This document shows, one piece after another, positions 34,976 through 43,230 of a stretch of DNA of 64,000 bases. Source of the DNA: Methylobacterium sp. C25. GTDB lineage: Bacteria > Pseudomonadota > Alphaproteobacteria > Rhizobiales > Beijerinckiaceae. How positions within the stretch are numbered: position 1 is the first letter of the stretch; every line of letters begins with the position of its first letter. The stretch is from NCBI RefSeq assembly GCF_021352225.1, contig NZ_JAAUVI010000003.1:434001-498000 (forward strand). The letters run 5' to 3'. The position numbers were made by a program, and so were the translations under genes. Under the pieces are notes generated by a model. The model made no database searches, was not told the origin of the DNA, and worked only from the letters and a program-made list of their open reading frames with translations.

Positions 34976-36034
34976 ATGACCTTGCTCTCCCGCCTCGGTG
35001 CGACGCTCCCGCAGATCCTCTGGCTGCTGCCGCTGGCGCTCCTGCCGCTCGTCGTCTCCAGCCAACGCAGGACCCTCGTCTCGGCCATCGCCGCCGCCCC
35101 CGCCGACGCCCTGTCGCGGACGATCGGCTGGGCGCTGAGGCTCGCCGGCATCGTCGCGATCGGCGGCCTGATCCTGGCTTTGTCCGGTCCCTACCGCTCC
35201 GGTGAAACCATCACGCGCACCGGGATCGGCGCCCAGATCTCGATGCTGATCGACCGCTCTGGCTCGATGAACGAGACCTTCGCCGGCAAACAGCCTTCGG
35301 GCGCCGAGGAATCCAAGGCGGCGGCCTCGCGCCGACTGCTCGCCGACTTCGTCGGCAGCCGGGCGCACGACCAGTTCGCGGTGACCGCCTTCTCGACCTC
35401 GCCGATGCTCGTCGTGCCGATGACCGACCGCCACGACGCCGTGCGCGCCGCCATCGCCGCCATCGACCGGCCGGGCCTCGACTACACCAATGTCGCCCGC
35501 GGGCTCGGCATGGCGCTGCCGCAATTCGGCGCCGGAGCCGCGCAGGTCTCGCGCGTGGTGCTGCTCGTCTCGGACGGCGCGGCCGTGATCGATCCCAAGA
35601 TCCAGGGGCCGTTGCGGGCCGAGTTCGCCAAGATCCACCCCAATCTCTACTGGCTGTTCCTGCGGACCAAGGGCTCACCCTCGATCTACGACAAGCCCGC
35701 CGGCGAGGACACGCCGCAGGCGGCGCCCGAGCGCCATCTCGATCTGTTCTTCAAGAGCCTCGGCGTGCCCTATCGCGCCTTCGAGGCGGAGGGTCCGGAA
35801 CAGGTCGCCGAAGCGATCCGCCAGATCGAGAGCCTGGAGCGCGACCCGATCCCCTATACGGAGCAGCGTCCGCGACGGGACCTGACGCCGTGGGCCTATG
35901 CTCTGGCGATGGCCGGGCTGCTCGTGCTGGTGGCGGGCAAGCTCCTGGAGGCGGATCTGCAGGGCGGCAGCCGAGCCGCGGCCGGGCGGACGGCGCCGGA
36001 CGATGCCGCCGACGAGCGGAGGCTGGCCGCATGA
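34976..36034 (+). CDS. mxaC: VWA-domain membrane protein MxaC
   Basis: 352 residues. Two N-terminal membrane segments (ILWLLPLALLPLVV and LAGIVAIGGLILALSGP) lead into a von Willebrand A domain with intact MIDAS LIDRSGSMNE (DxSxS), VTAFSTSP and LLVSDGAAVI, and a C-terminal membrane helix (WAYALAMAGLLVLVAG). This BatA-like layout is usual next to MoxR ATPases. The known role is calcium insertion/activation of MDH. Its stop overlaps the mxaK start (ATGA). Confidence 0.92.
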   Translation: MTLLSRLGATLPQILWLLPLALLPLVVSSQRRTLVSAIAAAPADALSRTIGWALRLAGIVAIGGLILALSGPYRSGETITRTGIGAQISMLIDRSGSMNETFAGKQPSGAEESKAAASRRLLADFVGSRAHDQFAVTAFSTSPMLVVPMTDRHDAVRAAIAAIDRPGLDYTNVARGLGMALPQFGAGAAQVSRVVLLVSDGAAVIDPKIQGPLRAEFAKIHPNLYWLFLRTKGSPSIYDKPAGEDTPQAAPERHLDLFFKSLGVPYRAFEAEGPEQVAEAIRQIESLERDPIPYTEQRPRRDLTPWAYALAMAGLLVLVAGKLLEADLQGGSRAAAGRTAPDDAADERRLAA

Positions 36035-36657
36035 GCTCAGGCCCCCTCGCCCTCTCCGGCTCCGCGCCGCTCGCCCGCCTGGGCGCGCTCTTCGCCAGCG
36101 GGCTGCGCCGCCTTCGGCCGTCTCTTCTCCTCGCCTTGCCGATCCTCCTCGCGCTCGCCGCCCTCGCCTGCGCCGGGCTCGCCTGGCGCACGGCGCAGGC
36201 GAACTGCGCCATCGCGGATCTCGCCGGCAACCGGGACGTCGCGGTCTCCACCGAGGCGCCCTCCCCCATCCTGGTCGCCCGCATCCTGTTCCTCGCCCGC
36301 CGCGACCGGCTGGAGGAGGCGGAGACGCTCGTCCAGACCCTCGAACGGCGCGACGAGGCGGACGGCTCGGCCCGCGCCCGCTATGCCATGGCGAATTCGC
36401 GCTTGCGCCAGGCCTTCGGCCATCTCTCGCGCAACGACATCGACCCGGCCGGCCCCCTCGTCATCCTCGCCCGCCAGGACTACCGGCGCGCGCTGCAGGC
36501 CCGGCCCGATTTCTGGGACGCCAAGTACAATCTCGACGTCGCCTCCCGGCTGATCCGCGACTTCCCGGATTTCGACCGCAAGCACGGCGACGACCTCAAG
36601 GCCGAACCGAAGAAGATCTGGACGGACATCCCCGGCCAGCCGCGGGGGGCGCCGTGA
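36031..36657 (+). CDS. mxaK: MxaK, membrane protein for MDH activation
   Basis: 208 residues. A single N-terminal membrane helix (LLLALPILLALAALACAGLAWRTAQ) is followed by a periplasmic helical region with the tetratricopeptide-like segments ARILFLARRDRLEEAETLVQ and YRRALQARPDFWDAKYNLD. Mutants in mxaK of M. extorquens are deficient in calcium insertion. It overlaps mxaC upstream and mxaL downstream by four bases each, so C-K-L is a coupled block. Confidence 0.88.
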   Translation: MSSGPLALSGSAPLARLGALFASGLRRLRPSLLLALPILLALAALACAGLAWRTAQANCAIADLAGNRDVAVSTEAPSPILVARILFLARRDRLEEAETLVQTLERRDEADGSARARYAMANSRLRQAFGHLSRNDIDPAGPLVILARQDYRRALQARPDFWDAKYNLDVASRLIRDFPDFDRKHGDDLKAEPKKIWTDIPGQPRGAP

Positions 36658-37655
36658 ACCGGTTCCTCACCCGCAATTTTCGCGACCGGCGCCTGCAGGC
36701 GCTCGCCGCGGCGCTGCTGCTGCTCGCGATGACCTTCGTGGTGAGCACGGTGACGCTCACCCGGAACATGGTCGACGTGCTCGCGGTGGTCGACATCACC
36801 GGCAGCATGAACGTGCGGGACTACAAGCGCCCGGACGGCACTCCCACGAGCCGTCTCGAGACCGCCAAGGCGGCCCTGCGCGATCTGGTGACCCGCCTGC
36901 CATGCGGCTCGCGGCTGGCGCTGGGCATCTTCACCGAGCGCCGGCCCTTCCTGCTCTTCACCCCGATCGAGGTCTGCCGCGACTTCTCGCCCCTCGACGG
37001 CGCCCTCGACGCGCTCGACTGGCGCATGGCCTGGGAGGGCGACAGCAGGATCTCGGCCGGCTTCTACCGCGCCATCGAGATGGCGGCCGGCCTCGGCACC
37101 GACCTGATCTTCATCTCGGACGGCCACGAGGCCCCGCCGCCGCCGAGCACCGGCGGCGCGGGCTTCGAAGGCAAGCCCGGCGCCGTTCGCGGCCTGATCG
37201 TCGGAGCCGGAGGCTACGGCCTGTCGCAGATCCCGAAATTCGACGATCGCGGCCGCGAGACGGGTTTTTACGGCGAGACCGATGTCCAGCAGGAGAACCG
37301 GTTCGGCCCGCCGCCGGCCGACGCCGAGAGCCGTCCGGGCTACGAACCGCGAAACGCCCCTTTCGGCGCAACGGCTGCACACGGCACCGAGCACCTCTCC
37401 TCCGTGCGCGAGCCGTATCTGAGAAAGCTCGCCGGCGAGACCGGCCTCGCCTACGCGCATCTCGAAGGCCCCGGTGGCCTGTTCGCGCCAGTGATGCAGG
37501 CGGCCACGCCCAGGCCGATGCCCGGAAGCTTCGACCTGCGCCCCCTGCTCGGCAGCGCCGCCCTGGCGCTGCTTCTCGCCGTCTACGCCGTGCCGCCGCT
37601 CCGTGCGCGGCTTAGGCGTCGCGGCACCCCTGCCCAGAGATGGAAGAAGGCCTGA
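36654..37655 (+). CDS. mxaL: VWA-domain membrane protein MxaL
   Basis: 333 residues with a GTG start overlapping the mxaK stop. A membrane anchor (LAAALLLLAMTFVVSTVTL) leads to a VWA domain whose MIDAS reads VVDITGSMN, where the first serine of DxSxS is threonine. LIFISDGHEAPPP supplies the other metal loop. A C-terminal helix (LLGSAALALLLAVYAVPPL) ends the protein. It is a BatB-like partner of MxaC in the MDH calcium-insertion module. Only three bases separate it from mxaD. Confidence 0.9.
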   Translation: MNRFLTRNFRDRRLQALAAALLLLAMTFVVSTVTLTRNMVDVLAVVDITGSMNVRDYKRPDGTPTSRLETAKAALRDLVTRLPCGSRLALGIFTERRPFLLFTPIEVCRDFSPLDGALDALDWRMAWEGDSRISAGFYRAIEMAAGLGTDLIFISDGHEAPPPPSTGGAGFEGKPGAVRGLIVGAGGYGLSQIPKFDDRGRETGFYGETDVQQENRFGPPPADAESRPGYEPRNAPFGATAAHGTEHLSSVREPYLRKLAGETGLAYAHLEGPGGLFAPVMQAATPRPMPGSFDLRPLLGSAALALLLAVYAVPPLRARLRRRGTPAQRWKKA

Positions 37656-37658
37656 TAC

Positions 37659-38204
37659 ATGTTTCGTGCGACCCTGCGTTTCGCGTGTCCCGCCCTGTTC
37701 GCCCTCACGGCGACGGCTGCCCTCGCTCACGGACCGACGCCGCAGAAGATCGACCAGTCGGTCTCTATCAAGGCCAAGCCGGACGCGGTCTGGAAGGTCG
37801 TTGGCGATTTCGGAGGCATCAAGAATTGGCATCCCGACCTTGAGAAGAGCGTCGGTGAGGGCGGAAACAAGGAAGGCGGCAGCCGCACGCTGACCTTCAA
37901 GAGCGGCGGCGTGCTCAAGGAAGGCCTCGACGAGTGGAAAGCCGACGGCTTCACCTATTCCTACCGCTCGGGCGATCCGGACTTGAAGGCGCTGCCGGTC
38001 TCCTCGTACTCGGCGACGATCACCGTGACCCCCGAGGGCGATGGCTCGAAGGTCGAGTGGATGGGACGCTTCTACCGCGGCGACACCGGCAACGAGCCGC
38101 CGGACAACCTCTCCGACGCCGCCGGCAGGGAGGCGATGAACAAGTTCTTCGCCGACGGCCTCAAGGGCCTGAAGGCCAAGATCGAGGGCGCGGCGACGCA
38201 ATGA
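37659..38204 (+). CDS. mxaD: MxaD, periplasmic SRPBCC-like protein
   Basis: 181 residues. A signal peptide (ALFALTATAALAHG) precedes a START/Bet v1-like (SRPBCC) domain with VSIKAKPDAVWKVVGDFGGIKNWHPDLEKSV. MxaD is reported to stimulate the interaction of MDH with cytochrome cL. The predicted fold binds hydrophobic ligands, but none is known. The 143-base gap after it, containing a hairpin, separates it from mxaE. Confidence 0.92.
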   Translation: MFRATLRFACPALFALTATAALAHGPTPQKIDQSVSIKAKPDAVWKVVGDFGGIKNWHPDLEKSVGEGGNKEGGSRTLTFKSGGVLKEGLDEWKADGFTYSYRSGDPDLKALPVSSYSATITVTPEGDGSKVEWMGRFYRGDTGNEPPDNLSDAAGREAMNKFFADGLKGLKAKIEGAATQ

Positions 38205-38249
38205 GACCTGCCCGGATGGAGGGCGATGGACAAGGCGCCAGTCTCTTCC

Positions 38250-38275
38250 CCCTCTCCACGTGCGCGGGGAGAGGG
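38250..38275. repeat. CCCTCTCC hairpin between mxaD and mxaE
   Basis: CCCTCTCC (38250-38257) pairs with GGAGAGGG (38268-38275), with a ten-base loop. It belongs to the same CCCTCTC-rich class as the element in pbpC at 8932-9068. Confidence 0.5.
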
Positions 38276-38347
38276 CTGGATGCATCGCGTCGTAAGTCCG
38301 GCACACCGAGACGAAACCGGAGCGGCGATAAGGGGGGTCGTGGATCC

Positions 38348-39316
38348 GTGCGCTCCGTGTGGTTGGGCTTGATCCTGACCGGCCTACTCCACGCTTCGAG
38401 CGCCCCCGCCTTCGCAGCATCGGTCTTCGTCGCGAGCCAGGAGGCCGGCCAACTCGCCCGCATCGAGACCGACGCAAACGCCGTCACCGCGACGATCGAC
38501 GTCCAGGCGGGACCGGCGGCAGCCGCGACGGACGCGCAAGGCCGGATCTACCTCTCTCACCCGGACCACCACGCGATCACGATTGTCGATGGCGGTACGA
38601 ACCGAGTGCTGAAGCGCCTGCCCTATGCGGGCCAGCCCTTCGGCATCGCTGCCGATCCAGACGGCCGCGTCGTCTATGTCGGCGATTGGAAGGCCGGTCA
38701 CGTGGCACGGCTCTCCACCGAGACCGGTGCCATCGAGGCCACCGTTGCAGTCGGCAAGGACCCGGCGAATCTGGTCATCGATCGGGGCGGCCGGCTCTGG
38801 GTCGCCGACCGTGAGAGCCACCAGATCAGCGTGGTCGACGGGGCGCGAATGGAGCGGATCGCCACGATCCCCGTCGGCGAAGCCCCATTCGCCCTCGGCC
38901 TCAGCCCGTCGCAGGACCGGCTCTACGTGGCCAATGTGCGCAGCAACGATCTCAGCGTGATCGACACGGCCAAGCTGAAGCTTCTCTCCACCGTGCCCGT
39001 CGGCGCGATGCCCTACGGCGTGGCGACGAGCGCCGACGGCAGCCGCATCCTCGTCACGAACCAGCATGCGAGCACGGTCTCGGTGATTGACGCCGCGAGC
39101 CTGACGCTCGCCGGCACCGTGAAGGTGGGGCGCTATCCGGAGGGCGTCGTCGTCAGCGGGGGAAACGCCTACGTCGCCAACTGGTTCTCCGAGGACGTTT
39201 CGGTCATCGATCTGGCCAGCCTCACAGAGCGCGCCCGGATCCATGTCGGAGAGGGCCCGCGCTATCTCGCCGTAGCCACCGGCAACCGGTCCCGGCACAG
39301 CGAGGCCGTGCCATGA
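38348..39316 (+). CDS. mxaE: MxaE, exported beta-propeller protein
   Basis: 322 residues. A GTG start with GGGGGG ten bases upstream and a signal peptide (LGLILTGLLHASSAPAFAAS) are followed by about seven YVTN-type propeller repeats, for example VVYVGDWKAGHVARLSTETG, RLYVANVRSNDLSVIDTAKL and AYVANWFSEDVSVIDLASL. The mxaE product's role in methanol oxidation is unclear; the fold suggests a binding scaffold. It overlaps mxaH by ATGA. Confidence 0.87.
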   Translation: MRSVWLGLILTGLLHASSAPAFAASVFVASQEAGQLARIETDANAVTATIDVQAGPAAAATDAQGRIYLSHPDHHAITIVDGGTNRVLKRLPYAGQPFGIAADPDGRVVYVGDWKAGHVARLSTETGAIEATVAVGKDPANLVIDRGGRLWVADRESHQISVVDGARMERIATIPVGEAPFALGLSPSQDRLYVANVRSNDLSVIDTAKLKLLSTVPVGAMPYGVATSADGSRILVTNQHASTVSVIDAASLTLAGTVKVGRYPEGVVVSGGNAYVANWFSEDVSVIDLASLTERARIHVGEGPRYLAVATGNRSRHSEAVP

Positions 39317-39834
39317 ACCGCCCCGCGGTTCTTCCACTCGCCGTCCTGTTCGCCCTCGGCGGCTGCGGTGGCAAGGACGAGGATCAGGCGAAGACCGAGG
39401 AGCAGTCGGTCGTCGCCACGCAGTCTGACGCAGATATCCCTGCTTGGCTTTCACCGACCGATGCGATGGATACGGGCCGTTGGCTCGCGAGCCGTGAAGC
39501 CGGCCGCGCTCTGCCGAACGATGACGCCGCGAGCGCGCAGATGCGGCGCAGCCTCGGCCGGGCGCAGTCCTTCTTCATCGAGGATCCGAGAATGATCGCC
39601 AACCGGACGGTTCAGCTCGGCCAAATGCTCGGCGAGGCAGGCAAGACCGAGCGCTACGAGGATCTGCTCGAGGGCCTCACCCGCGTCGCGCAGGGCGCCA
39701 AAGGCCGCCAACTCTATGGCGAGATGTGCCAGCACTACTTCAACACCCGCAAGCAGGGCGACGAACCCGCGGCCGCCTTCGCCAAGCTCTCGGAGCGCTA
39801 CGGCGCGCAGCGCGATGGGGAGACCAAACCGTGA
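39313..39834 (+). CDS. mxaH: MxaH, lipoprotein of unknown role
   Basis: 173 residues. The N-terminus VLPLAVLFALGGCGGKDE contains a lipobox (ALGGC), so a membrane lipoprotein is likely. The rest is helical and charged (YEDLLEGLTRVAQGAKGR, EMCQHYFNTRKQGDEP) with no recognised domain. Identification rests mainly on its conserved position after mxaE and before mxaB. Starts and stops overlap both neighbours by four bases. Confidence 0.85.
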   Translation: MNRPAVLPLAVLFALGGCGGKDEDQAKTEEQSVVATQSDADIPAWLSPTDAMDTGRWLASREAGRALPNDDAASAQMRRSLGRAQSFFIEDPRMIANRTVQLGQMLGEAGKTERYEDLLEGLTRVAQGAKGRQLYGEMCQHYFNTRKQGDEPAAAFAKLSERYGAQRDGETKP

Positions 39835-40544
39835 GGGCCGTCGAGCGTAGCACGCGACCTCGGCGCGAGGCTGCCGGCGACGTGAAATCGCCTGGCAACG
39901 TCCTGCTCATCGACGATCATCCCGTCGTGCTGGGCGGCTTCCGCCGTGTTGTCGAGGACCTCGCCGACGATCTCGGCATTGGCCAGATCCACGAGGCGAC
40001 GGACATCGTCTCCGGCTATCGCAGCTTCCACAAGCTGCGTCCCGACCTCGTGGTGTCGGATCTCAGCTTCCAGGACCGGGATCTGTCAGGGCTGTCGCTG
40101 GTCCGGCGGATGCGCGCCTTGGAGCCGGACGTACGCATCCTCGCCTTCAGCATGCACGACGATCCTGTCGTGGTTTCGCGGGCGCTCGAATGCGGCGCGC
40201 TCGGCTACGTCCTCAAGGATGCGCCGACCGCGACCGTGATCGAGGCCTTCGAGACGGTGCGGGCCGGCCGCGGCTATCTCGAACATCGCCTGGCGACCAG
40301 CGTAGCCATGCTCAACATGCGCGGCCATGGCCCGACACTCGGCACGCTCAATGCCCGCGAGTTGCAGATCCTATCGCTGCTGAGCAAGGGGAAGTCCTAC
40401 CGCGTCATCGCCGACAACCTGTCGGTGAGTTATCGGACCGTGATCAGTGCCTGCTCGAGCATGCGACAGAAGCTCGGCGTACGCACGCTCGCGGAGCTGA
40501 TCCACGTTGCCGTTTCGCGCAACAAGCTCGATGTAGGGACCTGA
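39831..40544 (+). CDS. mxaB: response regulator MxaB
   Basis: 237 residues with a GTG start overlapping the mxaH stop. The receiver domain (about 22-140) has LLIDDHPVVLGG for the acidic pocket and VVSDLSFQDRDLSG with the phospho-acceptor aspartate, then YVLKDAP with the conserved lysine. The C-terminal LuxR/NarL helix-turn-helix is LNARELQILSLLSKGKSYRVIADNLSVSYRTV. MxaB is needed for normal mxa transcription in M. extorquens. No histidine kinase lies beside it; the sensor-like gene at 41999 is on the other strand and appears damaged. Confidence 0.95.
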   Translation: MRAVERSTRPRREAAGDVKSPGNVLLIDDHPVVLGGFRRVVEDLADDLGIGQIHEATDIVSGYRSFHKLRPDLVVSDLSFQDRDLSGLSLVRRMRALEPDVRILAFSMHDDPVVVSRALECGALGYVLKDAPTATVIEAFETVRAGRGYLEHRLATSVAMLNMRGHGPTLGTLNARELQILSLLSKGKSYRVIADNLSVSYRTVISACSSMRQKLGVRTLAELIHVAVSRNKLDVGT

Positions 40545-40587
40545 CGGCTGCCGCTTCACCACGCTCTCGAGCATGGCTGGCAACTCG

Positions 40588-41379
40588 TCAGGGGTTCAGC
40601 ATCGCCAGCGCCTGCTCGTGCAGCCTGCGGTCACCAGCGGCGACGATACGGCCGCCGCCCGTCGCGGGACCGCCGTCCCAGGCAGTGACAACGCCGCCGG
40701 CACCCTCGACAATCGGGATCAAGGCGACGATGTCGTAGGGCTGCAGGCCGGCCTCGACCACGAGGTCGATTTGGCCGGCGGCGAGCATGCAATAGGCGTA
40801 GCAATCGGCGCCGTAGCGCGACATCTTCACCGCTGCCTCGACCTGAAGGAAACGCTCGCGCTCCTCGCCTTCCGCGAAGAGGCGCGGATCCGTCGTCGCC
40901 AGGATCGCGTCGGCGAGCTTTTCCGTGCGCCGGGTGCGTAGCTTGCGCTCGCCCTTCGCCGTCCTGATCGTGGCGCTGCCGCCATCCCCCAGAAAGCGTT
41001 CGCCGAGATAGGGCTGGTGCATGAGGCCACGCACCGCCGCGCCGTTGCGGGTCAGGCCGATCAACGTGCCCCAGGTCGGCAGGCCCGAGATGAAGGCCCG
41101 GGTTCCGTCGATCGGATCGAGCACCCAGACGCATTCGGCATCGGTCTGCTCCGAGCCGAACTCCTCGCCGAGGATGCCGTGGGTGGGAAAGGTCGCGCGG
41201 ATCATCCGGCGCATGGCGACTTCGGCCGCGCGGTCGGCCTCGGTCACCGGATCGAAGCCGCGACCCGAGCCGATCGCCTTGTCATCCATGCCGAAATGCG
41301 CGCGGAAAAACGGCAGGATCGCCGCGCCCGATTGCGTGGCGAGATCCTCCATGAACCGGGCGAGATCGACGACGCTCAT
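40588..41379 (-). CDS. hisN: histidinol-phosphatase, inositol monophosphatase family
   Basis: 263 residues. The metal-binding motifs of the IMPase superfamily are all present: DPVTEADRAAE, ILGEEFGSE, WVLDPIDGTRAF and LQPYDIVALIPIVEGAGG. The ISGLPTWGTLIGL form matches the HisN-type histidinol-phosphatase of alphaproteobacteria, which performs the penultimate step of histidine synthesis. It is convergent with mxaB after 43 bases. A general inositol or sugar phosphatase is the alternative reading. Confidence 0.86.
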   Translation of the reverse strand: MSVVDLARFMEDLATQSGAAILPFFRAHFGMDDKAIGSGRGFDPVTEADRAAEVAMRRMIRATFPTHGILGEEFGSEQTDAECVWVLDPIDGTRAFISGLPTWGTLIGLTRNGAAVRGLMHQPYLGERFLGDGGSATIRTAKGERKLRTRRTEKLADAILATTDPRLFAEGEERERFLQVEAAVKMSRYGADCYAYCMLAAGQIDLVVEAGLQPYDIVALIPIVEGAGGVVTAWDGGPATGGGRIVAAGDRRLHEQALAMLNP

Positions 41380-41492
41380 GCAAGGCTCATCGGTAAGGCT
41401 TCGCGGCAGGCTGACGAGCCTGATCGTGGGGGCCGACGAAGGCGACTTCGGCAGCGCAGGTCAAGCCGCCGAGCCGAAAATTCGCCGATCCC

Positions 41493-41918
41493 TCACCCTG
41501 CAGCCAAGCGTCGTGCGTCGTGCTGGATGCGCGCCACCATGGCGCGGACGCCGTTCGATCGCTTCGAGGTGACATGGGCACCGAAATCGAGCTGCCGGAA
41601 GATGTCGAGCCCATCGGTCTCGGCCGCGTCTTGTGGCGTCTTGCCCTGATAGAGCGCCACCATCAGGGCGACGAAGCCTCGCACGATGCTGGAATCGCTG
41701 TCTCCGCGCAGCGCCAGACGGGGCTCCGGGGCGGTCTCGTCCAGACCGACGTCCAGCCAAACTTGGCTCTCGCAACCGTGGACCCGATTTTCCTCGCTGT
41801 GCAGCGCATCGGGCAGAGCGTCCATCTCGCGGCCGAGCTCGATGATGTAGCCGTAGCGTTGCTCCCAATCCTCGATCAGATCGAAATTCTCGACGATGTC
41901 GGCAATAGGCGGCAGCAT
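41493..41918 (-). CDS. sufE: SufE-family sulfur acceptor
   Basis: 141 residues. SufE accepts persulfide sulfur from the SufS desulfurase during Fe-S cluster assembly. The reactive cysteine is in NRVHGCESQVWLDV, the SufE signature, and the N-terminal FDLIEDWEQRYGYIIELGR and GFVALMVALYQGKTPQDAA segments match the family. The suf operon is not in the window, so this is a free-standing copy, as is common in this group. It lies between hisN and the sensor gene on the same strand. Confidence 0.92.
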   Translation of the reverse strand: MLPPIADIVENFDLIEDWEQRYGYIIELGREMDALPDALHSEENRVHGCESQVWLDVGLDETAPEPRLALRGDSDSSIVRGFVALMVALYQGKTPQDAAETDGLDIFRQLDFGAHVTSKRSNGVRAMVARIQHDARRLAAG

Positions 41919-41998
41919 GGAGGGCGTGGGACTCTTTGGAAGCGGATATCGGGCCGATATTGGCGCTCAGGACACGGGACGCGACCGGCGCGCTTGGG

Positions 41999-43048
41999 TC
42001 AACCGGGACCGGGCGCCCGAGCCTCGGGCAGTTGCAGCTCAAGGGGATGGGCGCGCGTGGCGTCCCCGCTTACCGCGATCTCGGCTTGAGCCGCGTAAGC
42101 CGCGATCAGACGCGGCCCGAGCTTCGGCACACCGGGCCGGCCGGCCGCGGCGGCCTCGCCATGCCCGGAAACGATCGAGAGCCCGACCGGCTCACCGAAG
42201 CCCGCGACGATGGTAATGGCCACGCTGCAGGTGACCGCATCCGTCGTGGCGTCGAGGCACTCCGCCACCACCTCGGCGACAATCATTCCAAGCGCGTTGG
42301 CAGTGCGCGGCTCGACGACGCTGGTCCCGCTCCCGTCGACCGTGACGCCGATGCGCCCGGCCCGGCGCAGCTGGCCGAGGCCAGAGGCGAGGCGGTGCAG
42401 ATAGTCGCGCAGGTCGATCGAAGCGATGTGAGGCGCCTCGTGCAGGTGCTGCTGCACCAGCGCGATGGCGCGCACGCGCTGGCCCAGCGCATCGAAACTG
42501 CCGCGGCAGGGCTCCGGCGCGGCGCGGCCATAGAGGCCGATCAGGCTCACCATGACCTGCAGATTGTTGCGGACCCGATGGTAGATCTCGGCGAGAAGCG
42601 TCTCCTTCTCGACCAGTGCAGCCTCTGCATGGTCCTCGGCATTCTTGCGGTCGGTAATGTCGAAGCAGGAGCCGAGATAGCCAGTGAAGCGCCCGTCCTC
42701 CGTAACCGGCCGAGCGGTGTCGAGCAGCCATCGATAGGCGCCGTCGTGACGGCGCAGGCGGAACTCCACGCTGAACGGCTCTCGCGCCCTGAATGCCTCG
42801 GAGACGATTTTTGCGTGGCGCTCGAAATCGTCCGGGTGGAGTCCACGGCGCCAGCCGTCACCCAGTTCCTCCTCCAAGGGACGACCTGTGAACTGCAGCC
42901 AGCGCTCGTTGTGGTGGAGTGCCCGACCTTGATCGTCCGAGCGCCACATCATCTGAGGCACGAAGTCGGCAAAGCGGCGGAAATCGTCGCCCAGCCCCTG
43001 TGGCGGGTCGTGATCCGGCCTGTCCGTCGAGGGTCTGTCCGAATCCAT
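41999..43048 (-). CDS. PAS/HisKA_2 sensor protein with degenerate ATPase domain
   Basis: 349 residues from ATG 43048 (ATG 43090 is an alternative). There is no membrane segment, so it is cytoplasmic. A PAS fold covers about 22-135 (FADFVPQMMWRSDDQGRALHHN, GYLGSCFDITDRK). The HisKA_2 dimerisation/phosphoacceptor segment is ALVEKETLLAEIYHRVRNN with His157. The ATPase part is abnormal: the N-box reads MIVAEVVAECLDA, so both expected asparagines are replaced, and the G1 region reads IVSGHGEAAA without the DxGxG aspartate. ATP binding is probably lost. HisKA_2 proteins feed the PhyR general stress pathway in this group, and an EcfG-type promoter lies just upstream. Confidence 0.8.
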   Translation of the reverse strand: MDSDRPSTDRPDHDPPQGLGDDFRRFADFVPQMMWRSDDQGRALHHNERWLQFTGRPLEEELGDGWRRGLHPDDFERHAKIVSEAFRAREPFSVEFRLRRHDGAYRWLLDTARPVTEDGRFTGYLGSCFDITDRKNAEDHAEAALVEKETLLAEIYHRVRNNLQVMVSLIGLYGRAAPEPCRGSFDALGQRVRAIALVQQHLHEAPHIASIDLRDYLHRLASGLGQLRRAGRIGVTVDGSGTSVVEPRTANALGMIVAEVVAECLDATTDAVTCSVAITIVAGFGEPVGLSIVSGHGEAAAAGRPGVPKLGPRLIAAYAAQAEIAVSGDATRAHPLELQLPEARAPGPG

Positions 43049-43112
43049 GCCTGCCGTTCGATCCGCCACTCTGTCCCGGCCTGCCCTCATCGAATCTGGA
43101 CACGCGGCGGTC

Positions 43113-43137
43113 AACGTGTCGTCCGTAGGGGCGTTCC
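43113..43137 (-). promoter_or_regulatory. EcfG-type general stress promoter of the sensor gene
   Basis: On the minus strand, GGAAC (43137-43133) is followed after 16 bases by CGTT (43116-43113). This is the consensus of EcfG sigma factor promoters known from Methylobacterium (GGAAC, 16-17 bases, CGTT). It lies 65 bases before the ATG at 43048 and points at the sensor gene. Confidence 0.65.
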
Positions 43138-43230
43138 GGGGGAAAAGGTCAATGTCTTGTGCTGTTGTAGACAGACTTGTTCACGCCGTACCGGGAAGGC
43201 CGGTCATCGCGTCGTGCAAGCGATGCCCCA

